Positions 18,058-27,130 of a stretch of 64,000 nt of DNA are shown here, in pieces. The notes under the pieces were generated by a model. The model was not told the DNA's origin. It made no database searches and was given only the letters and a program-made list of their open reading frames with translations. Source of the stretch: an uncultured Lachnobacterium sp. (GTDB taxonomy: Bacteria; Bacillota; Clostridia; Lachnospirales; Lachnospiraceae); contig UQRC01000008.1 of NCBI GenBank assembly GCA_900543445.1, forward strand, positions 1-64,000, written 5' to 3'. Each line of letters starts with the position of its first letter. The stretch's first letter is position 1. A program made the translations under genes and the position numbers.

Positions 18058-18118
18058 AAGCCTTCGGTGATTTTGTGGCGTACTTTTGTGTGCGGACAAG
18101 AACACCGGAGGCTTTTTT
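18058..18118 (+). terminator. Terminator/attenuator before the ABC exporter genes
   Basis: AAGCCTTCGGTG (18058-18069) pairs with CACCGGAGGCTT (18103-18114) over 12 positions including one T-G pair, and a run of T follows (18113-18118). The loop is long, 33 nt. It would end transcripts from the upstream promoter unless prevented, placing the exporter genes under read-through control. Confidence 0.65.
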
Positions 18119-18159
18119 GCGTTCCAAAAGCAACCGGGGTAACAGAAAGGGGAATGAAA

Positions 18160-19884
18160 GTGAAGAAAATTAGCACATATATGCTGAAATACTGGTACTA
18201 CTACTTGATCATACTGGTATGTATGCTGCTTGCAATCGGACTTGACATGCTCTATCCGATGATTACAAAAGAAATTGTAAATAAAGTATTCACGAGCGGG
18301 AATCTCGCACTTTTGCCTCAATTACTGGTGGCAATTGTGCTGATCGGAATCGGTCGCAGTGTGTTTGGATACTTTAAGGAATTTACAGCAGACAAAGTCG
18401 GAGTAACGATCGGCACAGAGATGCGTGAGGAATTGTTTACGCATATTCAGGGATTGTCCATGGATTACTTTGGCAAGACAAACACCGGTGAGCTGATGGC
18501 ACGTGTAAAGGATGACGTGGATCATATTATGTATGCGCTCGGTTTTGTCGGAATGCTTGTGGTGCAGGTCATCATCCACGTTGTAAGTGTTTTGTACTGT
18601 ATGTTTCATTTAAACTGGAAACTGACATTTATACCGCTCGCATTCATGACGTTGTGCGGAACGGTTGCAATCGTCATGGAACGAAAACTGGATAAGATCT
18701 ACGAAGATATCAGTGAGGAAAATGCGGAACTTACCACTGTCGCGGAGGAGAATCTTGCCGGTGTGCGTACGGTTAAGGCATTTGCACGTGAAAAATACGA
18801 AATTGAGAAATTTCTGTCGCACAATAAGCGTTACTACGAGCTGAATATGTCCCAGGCCAGGGCGCTGGTTCGTTATTATCCGATCTTTTCGTTTGTCGGA
18901 ATCCTTCTTCCGATTGTAATGACCGTGCTCGGGGGTTATATGGTGATGAAAGGCGAGATGGATATCGGATCGCTGGTTGCGTATGTGGAATACAGCCGTA
19001 ATTGTACCTGGCCGATGGAAATGCTCGGCTGGCTGACAAACGATGTATCATCGGCGGTTGCGTCGAGAAAGAAAATCCGAAAGATCTTCGAACATACTTC
19101 ATCGATCAGGGAAGCGGAGCATCCGGTTGTTCTTGATAAGGTAGAAGGTGAGATCACTTTTTCCGATGTGGACTTCGCGATTGAGGGCAACGGGATATTA
19201 AGGGATGTCAGCTTTGTGATTCCGGCGGGAAAGACGCTCGGAATCATGGGAGCAACCGGCTCGGGCAAATCATCGATCATCAATCTGATGCAGCGTTTTT
19301 ACGATGTGCAAAGCGGAAGCGTCCGGCTTGACGGTGTGGATGTACGTGAACTGACCATCAAACAGCTGCGTGAAAATATTGCGGTAGTCATGCAGGATGT
19401 TTTCCTGTTTTCGGATACGATAGAGGAGAATATCAAGATGGGGCGCCGCGATACGATGCCGATGGAAGAGATTAAGGCTGCCGCAGCGTCTGCACAGGCG
19501 AGCGGATTTATTGAAGATATGGATCAGCAGTATGAGACGGTCGTCGGTGAACGCGGTGTGGGCCTGTCCGGCGGACAGAAGCAGCGGATCAGTATCGCAC
19601 GTGCATTATCGAAGCATTGCCCGATCCTTGTGATGGATGATTCCACTTCGGCTTTGGACATGGAGACGGAGCATGAAATCCAGAAGATGTTAAATGAGAT
19701 GAATGCGACAACCCAAGTGATCATTGCGCATCGTATTTCAGCGGTCCGCCACGCGGATGAAATTATCTATCTTGAGGATGGAAGAATCGCAGAGCGTGGA
19801 ACACATGAACAGCTGCTGGAGAAGAAAGGGTTGTATTATAACACCTATATGGCACAGTACGGAGGTGAGATATATGGCGGTTAA
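18160..19884 (+). CDS. ABC exporter half-transporter, first subunit
   Basis: The protein has six membrane segments (residues 10-320) and a nucleotide-binding domain with Walker A GATGSGKSS, signature LSGGQKQR and an H loop. Walker B reads ILVMDDSTSALD: the catalytic Glu is replaced by Asp, the mark of the degenerate site in heterodimeric exporters such as BmrCD, LmrCD and TM287/288. About 574 residues. The start is probably GTG 18160, 7 nt after AGGGG; an ATG at 18154 is too close to that site. It overlaps its partner gene by 11 nt. Likely exported substrates are drugs or lipids, not determinable here. Confidence 0.93.
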   Translation: MKKISTYMLKYWYYYLIILVCMLLAIGLDMLYPMITKEIVNKVFTSGNLALLPQLLVAIVLIGIGRSVFGYFKEFTADKVGVTIGTEMREELFTHIQGLSMDYFGKTNTGELMARVKDDVDHIMYALGFVGMLVVQVIIHVVSVLYCMFHLNWKLTFIPLAFMTLCGTVAIVMERKLDKIYEDISEENAELTTVAEENLAGVRTVKAFAREKYEIEKFLSHNKRYYELNMSQARALVRYYPIFSFVGILLPIVMTVLGGYMVMKGEMDIGSLVAYVEYSRNCTWPMEMLGWLTNDVSSAVASRKKIRKIFEHTSSIREAEHPVVLDKVEGEITFSDVDFAIEGNGILRDVSFVIPAGKTLGIMGATGSGKSSIINLMQRFYDVQSGSVRLDGVDVRELTIKQLRENIAVVMQDVFLFSDTIEENIKMGRRDTMPMEEIKAAAASAQASGFIEDMDQQYETVVGERGVGLSGGQKQRISIARALSKHCPILVMDDSTSALDMETEHEIQKMLNEMNATTQVIIAHRISAVRHADEIIYLEDGRIAERGTHEQLLEKKGLYYNTYMAQYGGEIYGG

Positions 19885-21661
19885 CTCTTATCGAGAAGAC
19901 GAACATATGGAGAATTCGGATAAGAAGAAAATCATTATCCGGTTGTTCTCTTATTTAAAGAACTATAAAAAAAGCGTGATCGGAGTGTTGCTTTGTATGG
20001 CGGTCACGGTTGCCATACAACTTGTGAATCCGCTGCTGATCGAGGAAGCAATCGATCACCATATTGCAGTGGGAGATTACAGAGGTCTTATGGAGATCGG
20101 AATCTTTGCAGTCGCACTCAATGTCTTGTTTTTGATTATGGTCAAGGTGCGCATGTATGTGATGTCGAAGATTTCCAATGATGTACTGATGGTTATAAGA
20201 CAGGAATTGTACGAACACATTCAGACACTGTCGTTTTCCTTTTTTGACAGTCGTCCGACCGGAAAAATCCTGGCGCGGATCATCGGTGATGTCAATTCAC
20301 TGAAGGAAGTACTGACCAATGCAGTCACAACGCTGATCCCGGACTTTGTAACGGTTGTCGGAGTCGTTGTGATTATGGCAGTCAAAGATCTGCCGCTTAC
20401 ATTGGCAGCACTGTGCACGATCCCTGTTATGATCGCGGCGGTGTTTTTTATTCAAACGACAGCGCATAAGCGCTGGCAGGTATTCCGTAAGAAGTCATCT
20501 AATCTGAACGCGTTTGTCCATGAAGATATTGCGGGAATGAGCGTAGTACAGAGCTTTTCGGCAGAAGACGAGACGGGAAAATCGTTCAGGGAACTCGCGG
20601 GAGAACACAGAGCTTCTTTTATCAGCGCGTGTGCGCGTGCGGATATGTTTGGCCCGGCTGTGGATTTCTGTTGGGGAATCGGAACGATGATGCTCTATCT
20701 GGTCGGCGTCAAATATATGGGGGCACCGAGGGTCTCGGTAGGACTTCTTGTGGCGTTTGGAACTTATATTAATATGTTCTGGAATCCAATCATGAATCTG
20801 AGTAATTTTTATAATCAGGTCATTACCAATCTGTCAGCAGCAGAGCGGATTTTTGATATTCTGGATACCGATCCGGATATTTGTGATCGAAAAGATGTGT
20901 TAGAACTGCCGGACATTAAGGGAACGGTTGAATTTAAAAACGTATCGTTTACCTATGACAGAGGAACACCTGCGGAAACCAAAGTGCTTTCCGATGTCAA
21001 TTTTACCATTAGACCGGGGGAAACAATCGCACTGGTAGGTCCGACGGGTGCAGGAAAGACCACCATTGTCAATCTGATCAGCCGTTTCTATGATATAGAA
21101 GAAGGAACGATACTGATTGACGGGTATGATCTGACGAAGGTATCCATCGAGAGCCTGCGCCGCCAGATGGGGGTTATGACGCAGGATAATTTCATTTTTC
21201 ATGGAACAATCCGTGAAAATATATTATATGGAAAAATGGATGCAACCGAGGAAGAAATGATAGCGGCTGCCAAAGCTGTCAATGCGCATGATTTTATCAT
21301 GAAGATGGAGAATGGATATGATACCATATTAAAGGAGCGTGGCGCAGGCCTTTCAATCGGACAGCGTCAATTGATCGCATTTGCAAGAACCATGATCTCG
21401 GACCCTAAAATACTGATTCTGGATGAGGCAACATCAAGTATTGATACACATACGGAACTTCTTGTGCAGCAGGGAATCGAAGCACTCCTTGCGAGAAGAA
21501 CAAGTTTTGTGATCGCACATCGTTTGTCTACAATCCAGAAAGCGGACCGGATTTTTGTGATCAATAACGGAGGCATTGAGGAGCAGGGCACACCGCAGCA
21601 GCTCCTAGAACAAAAAGGAAAATATTACGATCTGTATATGGCGCAGTTTGCGGCAATATAA
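19874..21661 (+). CDS. ABC exporter half-transporter, second subunit
   Basis: This 595-residue partner of the preceding gene has six membrane segments and a nucleotide-binding domain with Walker A GPTGAGKTT, Walker B ILILDEATSSID with the canonical Glu, and an altered signature LSIGQRQ in place of LSGGQ. An intact Walker B with a changed signature complements the first subunit's degenerate Walker B, so the two make one working and one crippled ATP site. ATG 19874 has GGAGGTG just upstream; the open frame extends further 5' but within the first gene. A bidirectional terminator follows. Confidence 0.94.
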   Translation: MAVNSYREDEHMENSDKKKIIIRLFSYLKNYKKSVIGVLLCMAVTVAIQLVNPLLIEEAIDHHIAVGDYRGLMEIGIFAVALNVLFLIMVKVRMYVMSKISNDVLMVIRQELYEHIQTLSFSFFDSRPTGKILARIIGDVNSLKEVLTNAVTTLIPDFVTVVGVVVIMAVKDLPLTLAALCTIPVMIAAVFFIQTTAHKRWQVFRKKSSNLNAFVHEDIAGMSVVQSFSAEDETGKSFRELAGEHRASFISACARADMFGPAVDFCWGIGTMMLYLVGVKYMGAPRVSVGLLVAFGTYINMFWNPIMNLSNFYNQVITNLSAAERIFDILDTDPDICDRKDVLELPDIKGTVEFKNVSFTYDRGTPAETKVLSDVNFTIRPGETIALVGPTGAGKTTIVNLISRFYDIEEGTILIDGYDLTKVSIESLRRQMGVMTQDNFIFHGTIRENILYGKMDATEEEMIAAAKAVNAHDFIMKMENGYDTILKERGAGLSIGQRQLIAFARTMISDPKILILDEATSSIDTHTELLVQQGIEALLARRTSFVIAHRLSTIQKADRIFVINNGGIEEQGTPQQLLEQKGKYYDLYMAQFAAI

Positions 21662-21691
21662 AAATAAGGAATGCTTGCTGATCGGTAAAAC

Positions 21692-21725
21692 AAAAGGGAG
21701 TGATTCGTTAGAATCACTCCCTTTT
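21692..21725 (+). terminator. Bidirectional terminator
   Basis: A perfect stem AAAAGGGAGTGATTC / GAATCACTCCCTTTT with a 4-nt loop. It ends the exporter operon on the plus strand and the HPr-like gene on the minus strand. Confidence 0.9.
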
Positions 21726-21746
21726 ACTGTTATTCGCGTTTTCGGA

Positions 21747-21983
21747 TTAACCTCTCATAAGATAATCCATAATCTTTCTGGAATCCTCAGCCTCGTGTGC
21801 GATGATCTCCAGCTCCGGAATTGTAGCTGCTGATTCAAAAATGGTAGATAAAGAAACCAGCTGGCATAATTTCGATTTTAAGTTCAGTCTGTCGCCGTCT
21901 GCTGTCACAAGTTCAACCTGTCCCTTGCAACCGTCGATTACTTTTAAGAATTCCTGTGGATCCTGAATATTCATTACCTTCAT
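21747..21983 (-). CDS. HPr-like small protein without the phosphorylation His
   Basis: This 78-residue protein resembles the HPr fold in its second half: LKSKLCQLVSLSTIF matches the Ser46-helix region and ELEIIAHEAEDSRKIMDYL the closing strand and helix. The first half lacks the active-site His-Ala-Arg-Pro motif, so it cannot act as a normal PTS phosphocarrier. Short HPr-like proteins of this kind are common in Lachnospiraceae with unknown role. The start at 21983 has AAAGGAAG upstream. It is divergent from a sugar ABC importer operon and shares repeat motifs in the intergenic region. Confidence 0.75.
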   Translation of the reverse strand: MKVMNIQDPQEFLKVIDGCKGQVELVTADGDRLNLKSKLCQLVSLSTIFESAATIPELEIIAHEAEDSRKIMDYLMRG

Positions 21984-22029
21984 AATACATCTTCCTTTCG
22001 TATTTAATCTAACATCTGTTACTGAAGTT

Positions 22030-22059
22030 ATCATAGCATCGCGTCTGAAAAACTGTCAA
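22030..22059 (-). promoter_or_regulatory. Promoter of the HPr-like gene
   Basis: On the minus strand: TTGACA (22054-22059), an 18-nt spacer and TATGAT (22030-22035). The repeated CAATACAA motif overlaps its -35 box. Confidence 0.65.
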
Positions 22060-22095
22060 TACAATACAAGTATATGAGAAAACAAAGTTGTATTG
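22057..22095 (+). promoter_or_regulatory. Candidate operator, motif pair 1
   Basis: CAATACAATACAA (22057-22069, two overlapping copies of CAATACAA) and the inverted copy TTGTATTG (22088-22095) flank an 18-nt gap. The first copy covers the -35 box of the HPr-like gene. Confidence 0.5.
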
Positions 22096-22235
22096 CCTAG
22101 AAAGGGGCGAAAACAAGAAAAACCATAAAAACGCACAAAACGACAACAAAACAAGGCAAAAACAAGAGAATAACTCGTCAAAATAACTAAAATGACATAA
22201 AATTAACAAAAAATAGTGGGCAAAACGCGATGCGA

Positions 22236-22268
22236 CAATACAACTTTAAATGAAAAATTGGTTGTATT
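22236..22268 (+). promoter_or_regulatory. Candidate operator, motif pair 2
   Basis: CAATACAAC (22236-22244) and GTTGTATT (22261-22268) are inverted copies of the same motif with a 16-nt gap, ending 3 nt before the -35 box of the sugar importer promoter. An AraR-like regulator is encoded at the end of this operon and is the natural candidate to bind. Confidence 0.5.
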
Positions 22269-22271
22269 CTA

Positions 22272-22300
22272 TTGCAATAAAAGACAATCGGTAATATAAT
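22272..22300 (+). promoter_or_regulatory. Promoter of the sugar ABC importer operon
   Basis: TTGCAA (22272-22277), a 17-nt spacer and a perfect TATAAT (22295-22300), 43 nt before the start codon of the binding protein gene. Confidence 0.8.
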
Positions 22301-22343
22301 CAAATCATCAAAAACAAATACGTGTGTAAAGGGAGGATAACGT

Positions 22344-23513
22344 ATGAAGAAAATTTTGAAGAAGGTAACAGCAGCAATCCTTGCAGCAACAATGGTAGTC
22401 GGCATGACAGCCTGCGGATCAGGCAATGGTGGCTCATCAACACAGGGAGGCTCAGCAAGCAACTCAACAGGTAAAATTAAGATTGGTGTTTCCATCTGGT
22501 CATCAACCGATGTACTTGGATCACAGTGTAAGAAGATCCTCGATGAGGCAGCTAAGGCATTGGATGTAGATGTTCAGTATGTAGATCAGGGACATGTTTC
22601 TGAGAAGGTTACAGCTTCTGTAGAGCAGCTTGCAGCAGCAGGATGCCAGGGAATTATCATCTGTAACTCATCAGACACAGAGATGACATCCGCAATCAAG
22701 ACATGTAATGACAATAAAGTATATCTTGCACAGTTCTTCCGTATAATCAGCCAGGAGAACAGCGCAGACATCTATCAGGCAGCAACAGATTCCGATTATT
22801 ACATCGGTGCTGTACATGAGGATGAGCCGGAAAACGGTGAAGAGCTTGTTAACATCCTTTTAAACAAGGGCGATCGTAACATTGGTCTTATCGGTTGGGA
22901 GCAGGGAGATGCTACCTGGCTTGGAAGATGGGAAGGTTACAAAGCTGGCGTTGACAAGTGGAACGAAGAGCATCCAGATGATCAGGCTACACTTTCTGAG
23001 CCACAGTACGCAGGAACAACTTCTGAGGGTGGTTCAAAGGCAGCTGAAGCTCTTATGGCAGCAGATCCTAACCTTGATGCATTAATCCCAGCCGGTGGTG
23101 GCGGAGATCCTCTTCAGGGAGCAATCGCAGCCGTTGAGCGTGCAGGAAAGACAGCAGACATCGATATCGTATCTACAGACTTCCTTCCAGATCTTGGAGA
23201 GAGACTTGAGAACGGATCTATGGCTGGTGAGTCAGGCGGACACTTCTGTGATCCACTGATCGCATTCATGATGGTTTACAACGCAATCAAGGGTAACTAC
23301 TCAGACTTCGGTGGCAAGTTTGAAGATGTTCCATTCCCATATCTGTATGTATCATCTGCTGATGACTACAAGGCATACGAAGAGTACTTCGTAGATCAGC
23401 TTCCATACACAGATGAGGAATTAGTTGATATGTCCAAGTTAAGCCTTGACGAATTAAAGAATACAGCTGCAAAGATCTCTATTGAGGATGCAGCAGCTCG
23501 TGCAGCCGAATAA
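22344..23513 (+). CDS. Sugar ABC importer, substrate-binding lipoprotein
   Basis: This is a periplasmic-binding-protein-like (Peripla_BP_4, RbsB-type) lipoprotein of 389 residues. The signal peptide ends in VVGMTAC with the lipidated Cys near residue 28, followed by a Gly/Ser linker. The mature part opens with KIGVSIWSSTDVLGSQ and later has DALIPAGGGGDPLQGAIAAVE, typical of simple-sugar binders. It sits outside the membrane and delivers ligand to the two permeases encoded downstream. The start has AGGGAGGAT upstream. A hairpin separates it from the permease gene, probably to allow higher expression of this subunit. Confidence 0.93.
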   Translation: MKKILKKVTAAILAATMVVGMTACGSGNGGSSTQGGSASNSTGKIKIGVSIWSSTDVLGSQCKKILDEAAKALDVDVQYVDQGHVSEKVTASVEQLAAAGCQGIIICNSSDTEMTSAIKTCNDNKVYLAQFFRIISQENSADIYQAATDSDYYIGAVHEDEPENGEELVNILLNKGDRNIGLIGWEQGDATWLGRWEGYKAGVDKWNEEHPDDQATLSEPQYAGTTSEGGSKAAEALMAADPNLDALIPAGGGGDPLQGAIAAVERAGKTADIDIVSTDFLPDLGERLENGSMAGESGGHFCDPLIAFMMVYNAIKGNYSDFGGKFEDVPFPYLYVSSADDYKAYEEYFVDQLPYTDEELVDMSKLSLDELKNTAAKISIEDAAARAAE

Positions 23514-23540
23514 AAGGAACTATACACAATGAAAACTGGG

Positions 23541-23572
23541 AAAGGTGGCATCGCTTGCGACGTCACCTTTTC
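23541..23572 (+). terminator. Hairpin after binding-protein gene (partial terminator)
   Basis: AAAGGTGGCATCGC and GCGACGTCACCTTT pair over 14 positions with one G-T pair and one mismatch around a very short TT loop, followed by TTCTT. Likely a partial terminator or stabilising 3' stem that raises binding protein over permease. Confidence 0.6.
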
Positions 23573-23624
23573 TTATCAAAGATGACAACAAATTCAGAAA
23601 TGACTAGAAGAAGAGGTAGATAAT

Positions 23625-24575
23625 ATGAGTACTACTAAAAAAATCTCGGGAAAAGCAATGGGCTATCTGATCCTGATCGGTCTGGTTGTACTTTCCTGGG
23701 CCATCTTTAAAATACTTTCGCCGCATAACTTTGGATCTTTCGGCAATATGCTTAACTACTTTCAGGCCAGCTTAATTGCAACCGTTGGTGCCGTAGGATT
23801 CTACTTTGTAATGGTAATGGGAATGTTCGACTTTTCCATTGGCGCAAACATTATGCTTTCCGCAATCGTGGGATGTGTATTCGCAACAAGATTTAATCTT
23901 GGATATTTTGGACTGATCGTTGGATGTATCCTTACAGGAACAATCGTTGGAGCATTAAATGGAATGTTTTATGTAAAGCTTCGTATTCCATCCATGATCG
24001 TAACAACCGGTCTTGCACTCATTTATGAGGCATTGGCCAACTATATTGCAGGCGGTGTGGAGCAGACACTTCCATCCAACTTACGTGCATTCGGACAGAT
24101 GCCTTGGGATATCATTCTGGCTCTGGTAGCATGTGTCGTAGCCTACATTTTCTTAAACTATACTAAAATCGGAACATACACCTATGCAATCGGCAGTGAC
24201 GAGTTCGTTGCCAAGAACATGGGTATTAATGTAAATAAGTACAAAGTTTTAGCATTCATCTTAAGTGGTGCTTTCCTCGGTGTTATGGCAATCTTGACCA
24301 TCAGTTATGGTTCATCCATGGTCGCTGTAACCGGTATGGCATCTATGAGCCGAAACTTCGTACCAACCATGGGATGCTTCTTCGGTCTGGCATTTAAGAA
24401 ATATGGAATGCCACTTCCGGCAATCATCATTGGTGAGTTCGTAATCAACATCATCTTCTTCGGATTCATTGCTTTGGGAGCACCAACTGCTATTCAGGAC
24501 GTTATCACAGGACTTGCACTGCTTATCATCATTACTGTGACAACCAAGGCTACCAAGGGCGAGATCGTCAAGTAA
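23625..24575 (+). CDS. Sugar ABC importer, permease 1
   Basis: This 316-residue permease of the RbsC/BPD_transp_2 type has eight to ten membrane segments. The family pattern is seen in the GMFDFSIGANIMLSAIVG segment near 65-85 and the conserved GTYTYAIGSDEFVAKNMGIN loop near 185-205 that contacts the ATPase. It pairs with the second permease of this operon. The start has GAAGAGGTAG upstream. It precedes the ATPase gene by 19 nt. Confidence 0.93.
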   Translation: MSTTKKISGKAMGYLILIGLVVLSWAIFKILSPHNFGSFGNMLNYFQASLIATVGAVGFYFVMVMGMFDFSIGANIMLSAIVGCVFATRFNLGYFGLIVGCILTGTIVGALNGMFYVKLRIPSMIVTTGLALIYEALANYIAGGVEQTLPSNLRAFGQMPWDIILALVACVVAYIFLNYTKIGTYTYAIGSDEFVAKNMGINVNKYKVLAFILSGAFLGVMAILTISYGSSMVAVTGMASMSRNFVPTMGCFFGLAFKKYGMPLPAIIIGEFVINIIFFGFIALGAPTAIQDVITGLALLIIITVTTKATKGEIVK

Positions 24576-24594
24576 TGAAAGGAGGAAGACAGCA

Positions 24595-26094
24595 ATGAGT
24601 GAAGTTAGATTACAGGTTAAAAATCTTTGCAAGAACTTTGGTATTACCAAAGCCGTGCAAAACGTATCCTTCAACGTAAACAAAGGAGAGGTTCACGCTT
24701 TGATCGGTGAGAATGGATCCGGTAAATCCACTCTGACCAATATGCTGACTGGTATTTACAGCATCGGAAGTGGAACTTTTATTCTGGATGGCAAAGAAGT
24801 TCATCCAAAGAATCAGGTTGAGGCAAATGAAGAAGGCATTTCCATCATCGTGCAGGAGCTTGGAACTCTGTCTGGACTGACAGTTGCAGAGAATATCTTC
24901 CTCGGACATGAGGATCAGTTTGTACACTGCGGAATCAAGAATACCAACGCGATGAACAAGAAAGCCAACGAACTGTTGAAACAGTATGGCTTTGACCGTA
25001 TTAAAGCATCAGACATGATCGACAATTATAATTTCGAGGATCGTAAGCTGGTTGAGATCGTTAAGGCAACTTACTTTGATCCGAAGATCGTAGTTATCGA
25101 TGAGACAACGACAGCACTCTCACAGGAAGGTCGTGAGGAACTGTATAAACATATGAAGAGAATCAAAGAGAGCGGCAACACCGTCATCTTTATCTCCCAT
25201 GACCTTCCGGAGATTCTTGATAAATCTGACACAATCACAATTCTTCGTGATGGTGTATATATTGACACGGTTAAGAGCTCTGATGTGAACGAGAATGATT
25301 TGAAGAAACTGATGGTAGGCCGTGAGGTTACCGGTGATTACTATCGTAGCGACTATGGTGAGAAGGTTTCGGACGAAGTTGTTCTCTCTGTTAAGAATGT
25401 GACAGTACCTGGTCTGATCGAAGATGTAAGCTTTGATCTGCATAAGGGAGAGATCCTTGGATTCGGTGGACTTTCTGAGTCTGGTATGCATGAGATCGGT
25501 AAAGCAATCTTCGGTGCATCTTATGACCGCGAGGGATCTGTAACATTAGCAGACGGTACACAGATCAACGATATTCCGACTGCAATCAAGCACAGCATCG
25601 CTTACACATCCAAGGATCGTGATAACGAGTCTGTTGTATTGAATCAGAGTATCGGAGACAATATCTGCCTTCCGTCACTGGATGAATTATCCGGCGCTGC
25701 GCATTTGATCAGCGACAAGAAGAAGAAAGAATTTGCCAATAAATTTGCAAAGCAGATGTCTGTTAAGATGGTAGATGTCAATCAGTTTGTTTCGAACCTT
25801 TCCGGTGGAAATAAGCAGAAGGTTGTACTCGCAAGATGGATTGGTAAAGATTCCGATATCGTCGTACTTGACAGCCCGACACGAGGCATCGACATCAAGG
25901 TTAAGCAGGATATCTATCAGTTGATGGATCAGATGAGAAAGAATGGTAAATCCATCATCATGATCTCTGAAGAGTTGATGGAACTGATCGGTATGTGTGA
26001 TCGTATCATGATCATGAAAGACGGCAGAATCAGTGGAGAACTTGAGCGTGATCAGAACCTCGATGAGAATGGTCTGATTACGATGATGGTATAA
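24595..26094 (+). CDS. Sugar ABC importer, tandem-domain ATPase
   Basis: This 499-residue protein carries two nucleotide-binding domains in tandem, the RbsA/MglA arrangement. The first has Walker A GENGSGKST and Walker B VVIDETTTAL; its signature reads FEDRKLVEI instead of LSGGQ. The second lacks a proper Walker A (FGGLSESGMHEIG) but has signature LSGGNKQKV and Walker B IVVLDSPTRGID. Such asymmetry is normal for the family. It energises the two permeases on the cytoplasmic side. AAAGGAGGAAG precedes the ATG. Confidence 0.94.
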   Translation: MSEVRLQVKNLCKNFGITKAVQNVSFNVNKGEVHALIGENGSGKSTLTNMLTGIYSIGSGTFILDGKEVHPKNQVEANEEGISIIVQELGTLSGLTVAENIFLGHEDQFVHCGIKNTNAMNKKANELLKQYGFDRIKASDMIDNYNFEDRKLVEIVKATYFDPKIVVIDETTTALSQEGREELYKHMKRIKESGNTVIFISHDLPEILDKSDTITILRDGVYIDTVKSSDVNENDLKKLMVGREVTGDYYRSDYGEKVSDEVVLSVKNVTVPGLIEDVSFDLHKGEILGFGGLSESGMHEIGKAIFGASYDREGSVTLADGTQINDIPTAIKHSIAYTSKDRDNESVVLNQSIGDNICLPSLDELSGAAHLISDKKKKEFANKFAKQMSVKMVDVNQFVSNLSGGNKQKVVLARWIGKDSDIVVLDSPTRGIDIKVKQDIYQLMDQMRKNGKSIIMISEELMELIGMCDRIMIMKDGRISGELERDQNLDENGLITMMV

Positions 26095-26104
26095 GGAGGC
26101 AGCT

Positions 26105-27076
26105 ATGGGAAGTCAAGCAAGTGTAAACACAAATGATAAAGAGCAGCAGCTCAAAAAGGCATCAAAAATGTCATTGATCCGTTCCCTTCTACCTGTTGTG
26201 GGACTGATTGTAATTTTTCTGTTATTCAATTTCCTGACTGGATTTCGAATGATAAACAACATGTCACTGGCCTTCTCACAGGTATATGTGACAATGATCT
26301 CAGCGATGGGTGTATTCTTCATTATGACAATGGGTGGTCTGGATTTCTCTCAGGGATCCATTCTCGGAATTTCTTCTATCGTTGTATGTTGGGTTTCAAA
26401 GTACAGCATTCCGCTTGCAATCCTTGCAGGTATTGCGTCCGGAGCATTGATCGGAGCAATCAACGGTTACTTCTATGTATTCCGTAAGATTAAATCCTTC
26501 ATTGTAACAATCTGTACCATGTTCCTGTTCCGTGGATTTATCAAGTACTTAACAACCAATGCGCCGGTTGCCGGATCTGCCAAGCTGATCAACTATGACA
26601 GCACAGCGTTCAAGGTAATCTGTACCGTTGTTGTTCTTGCAATCGGATTTGTTGTGTTCCGTTTTACCAAGTTCGGAACATACTTAAAGGCAATCGGTGC
26701 CGGCGAGAAAGCAGCAATGTTCTCCGGTATCCGTACGGACAAGATGAAATTCCTCATTTATGTCTTAGCCGGAGCAATCACAGGATTTGCAGCTTTCGTC
26801 AATGTTATCAAGGTTGGATCCGTTACATCTTCCGGTGGTAACCAGTTAGAGACACAGATCCTGATCGCACTTGTACTTGGCGGTATGCCAATCTCCGGTG
26901 GTGCGAAGGTTCGTTTCGAGAACATCATCGTTGGATCACTTCTGTACGTTGTACTTAACAGTGGACTGACTATGATGGGATTCACAACACAGATGATGCA
27001 GCTGATCCAGGGTGTTGTATTCCTGATCTTCGTTGCAGTATTCGCAGATCGTGAATCTATCCAGGTTATTAAGTAA
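26105..27076 (+). CDS. Sugar ABC importer, permease 2
   Basis: This 323-residue RbsC-type permease is encoded 10 nt after the ATPase gene. It has about nine membrane segments, the MGGLDFSQGSILGISS stretch near 77-92 and the conserved loop FGTYLKAIGAGEKAAMFSGI near 188-207. Two different permeases in one operon point to a heterodimeric channel rather than the RbsC homodimer. AAGGAGG stands before the ATG. The sugar is not determinable from sequence; the AraR-like regulator suggests a pentose such as arabinose. Confidence 0.92.
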   Translation: MGSQASVNTNDKEQQLKKASKMSLIRSLLPVVGLIVIFLLFNFLTGFRMINNMSLAFSQVYVTMISAMGVFFIMTMGGLDFSQGSILGISSIVVCWVSKYSIPLAILAGIASGALIGAINGYFYVFRKIKSFIVTICTMFLFRGFIKYLTTNAPVAGSAKLINYDSTAFKVICTVVVLAIGFVVFRFTKFGTYLKAIGAGEKAAMFSGIRTDKMKFLIYVLAGAITGFAAFVNVIKVGSVTSSGGNQLETQILIALVLGGMPISGGAKVRFENIIVGSLLYVVLNSGLTMMGFTTQMMQLIQGVVFLIFVAVFADRESIQVIK

Positions 27077-27130
27077 GTATTATCAAAAAGCATAGGAATG
27101 TTGCGATATCAAAAACATCGCGCATCAATA

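Larger units (their letters stand above)
21984..22343. other. Divergent control region of HPr-like gene and sugar importer
   Basis: These 360 nt hold no gene. They contain a promoter on each strand and four copies of a CAATACAA/TTGTATTG motif placed close to the -35 boxes. The middle part (about 22100-22230) is A-rich and I see no further feature in it. Confidence 0.55.

Noticed and set aside
19724..19873. N-terminal extension of the second ABC exporter subunit
   Set aside because: The extra frame overlaps the first subunit's coding region; ATG 19874 has a strong ribosome site and gives the normal family length.
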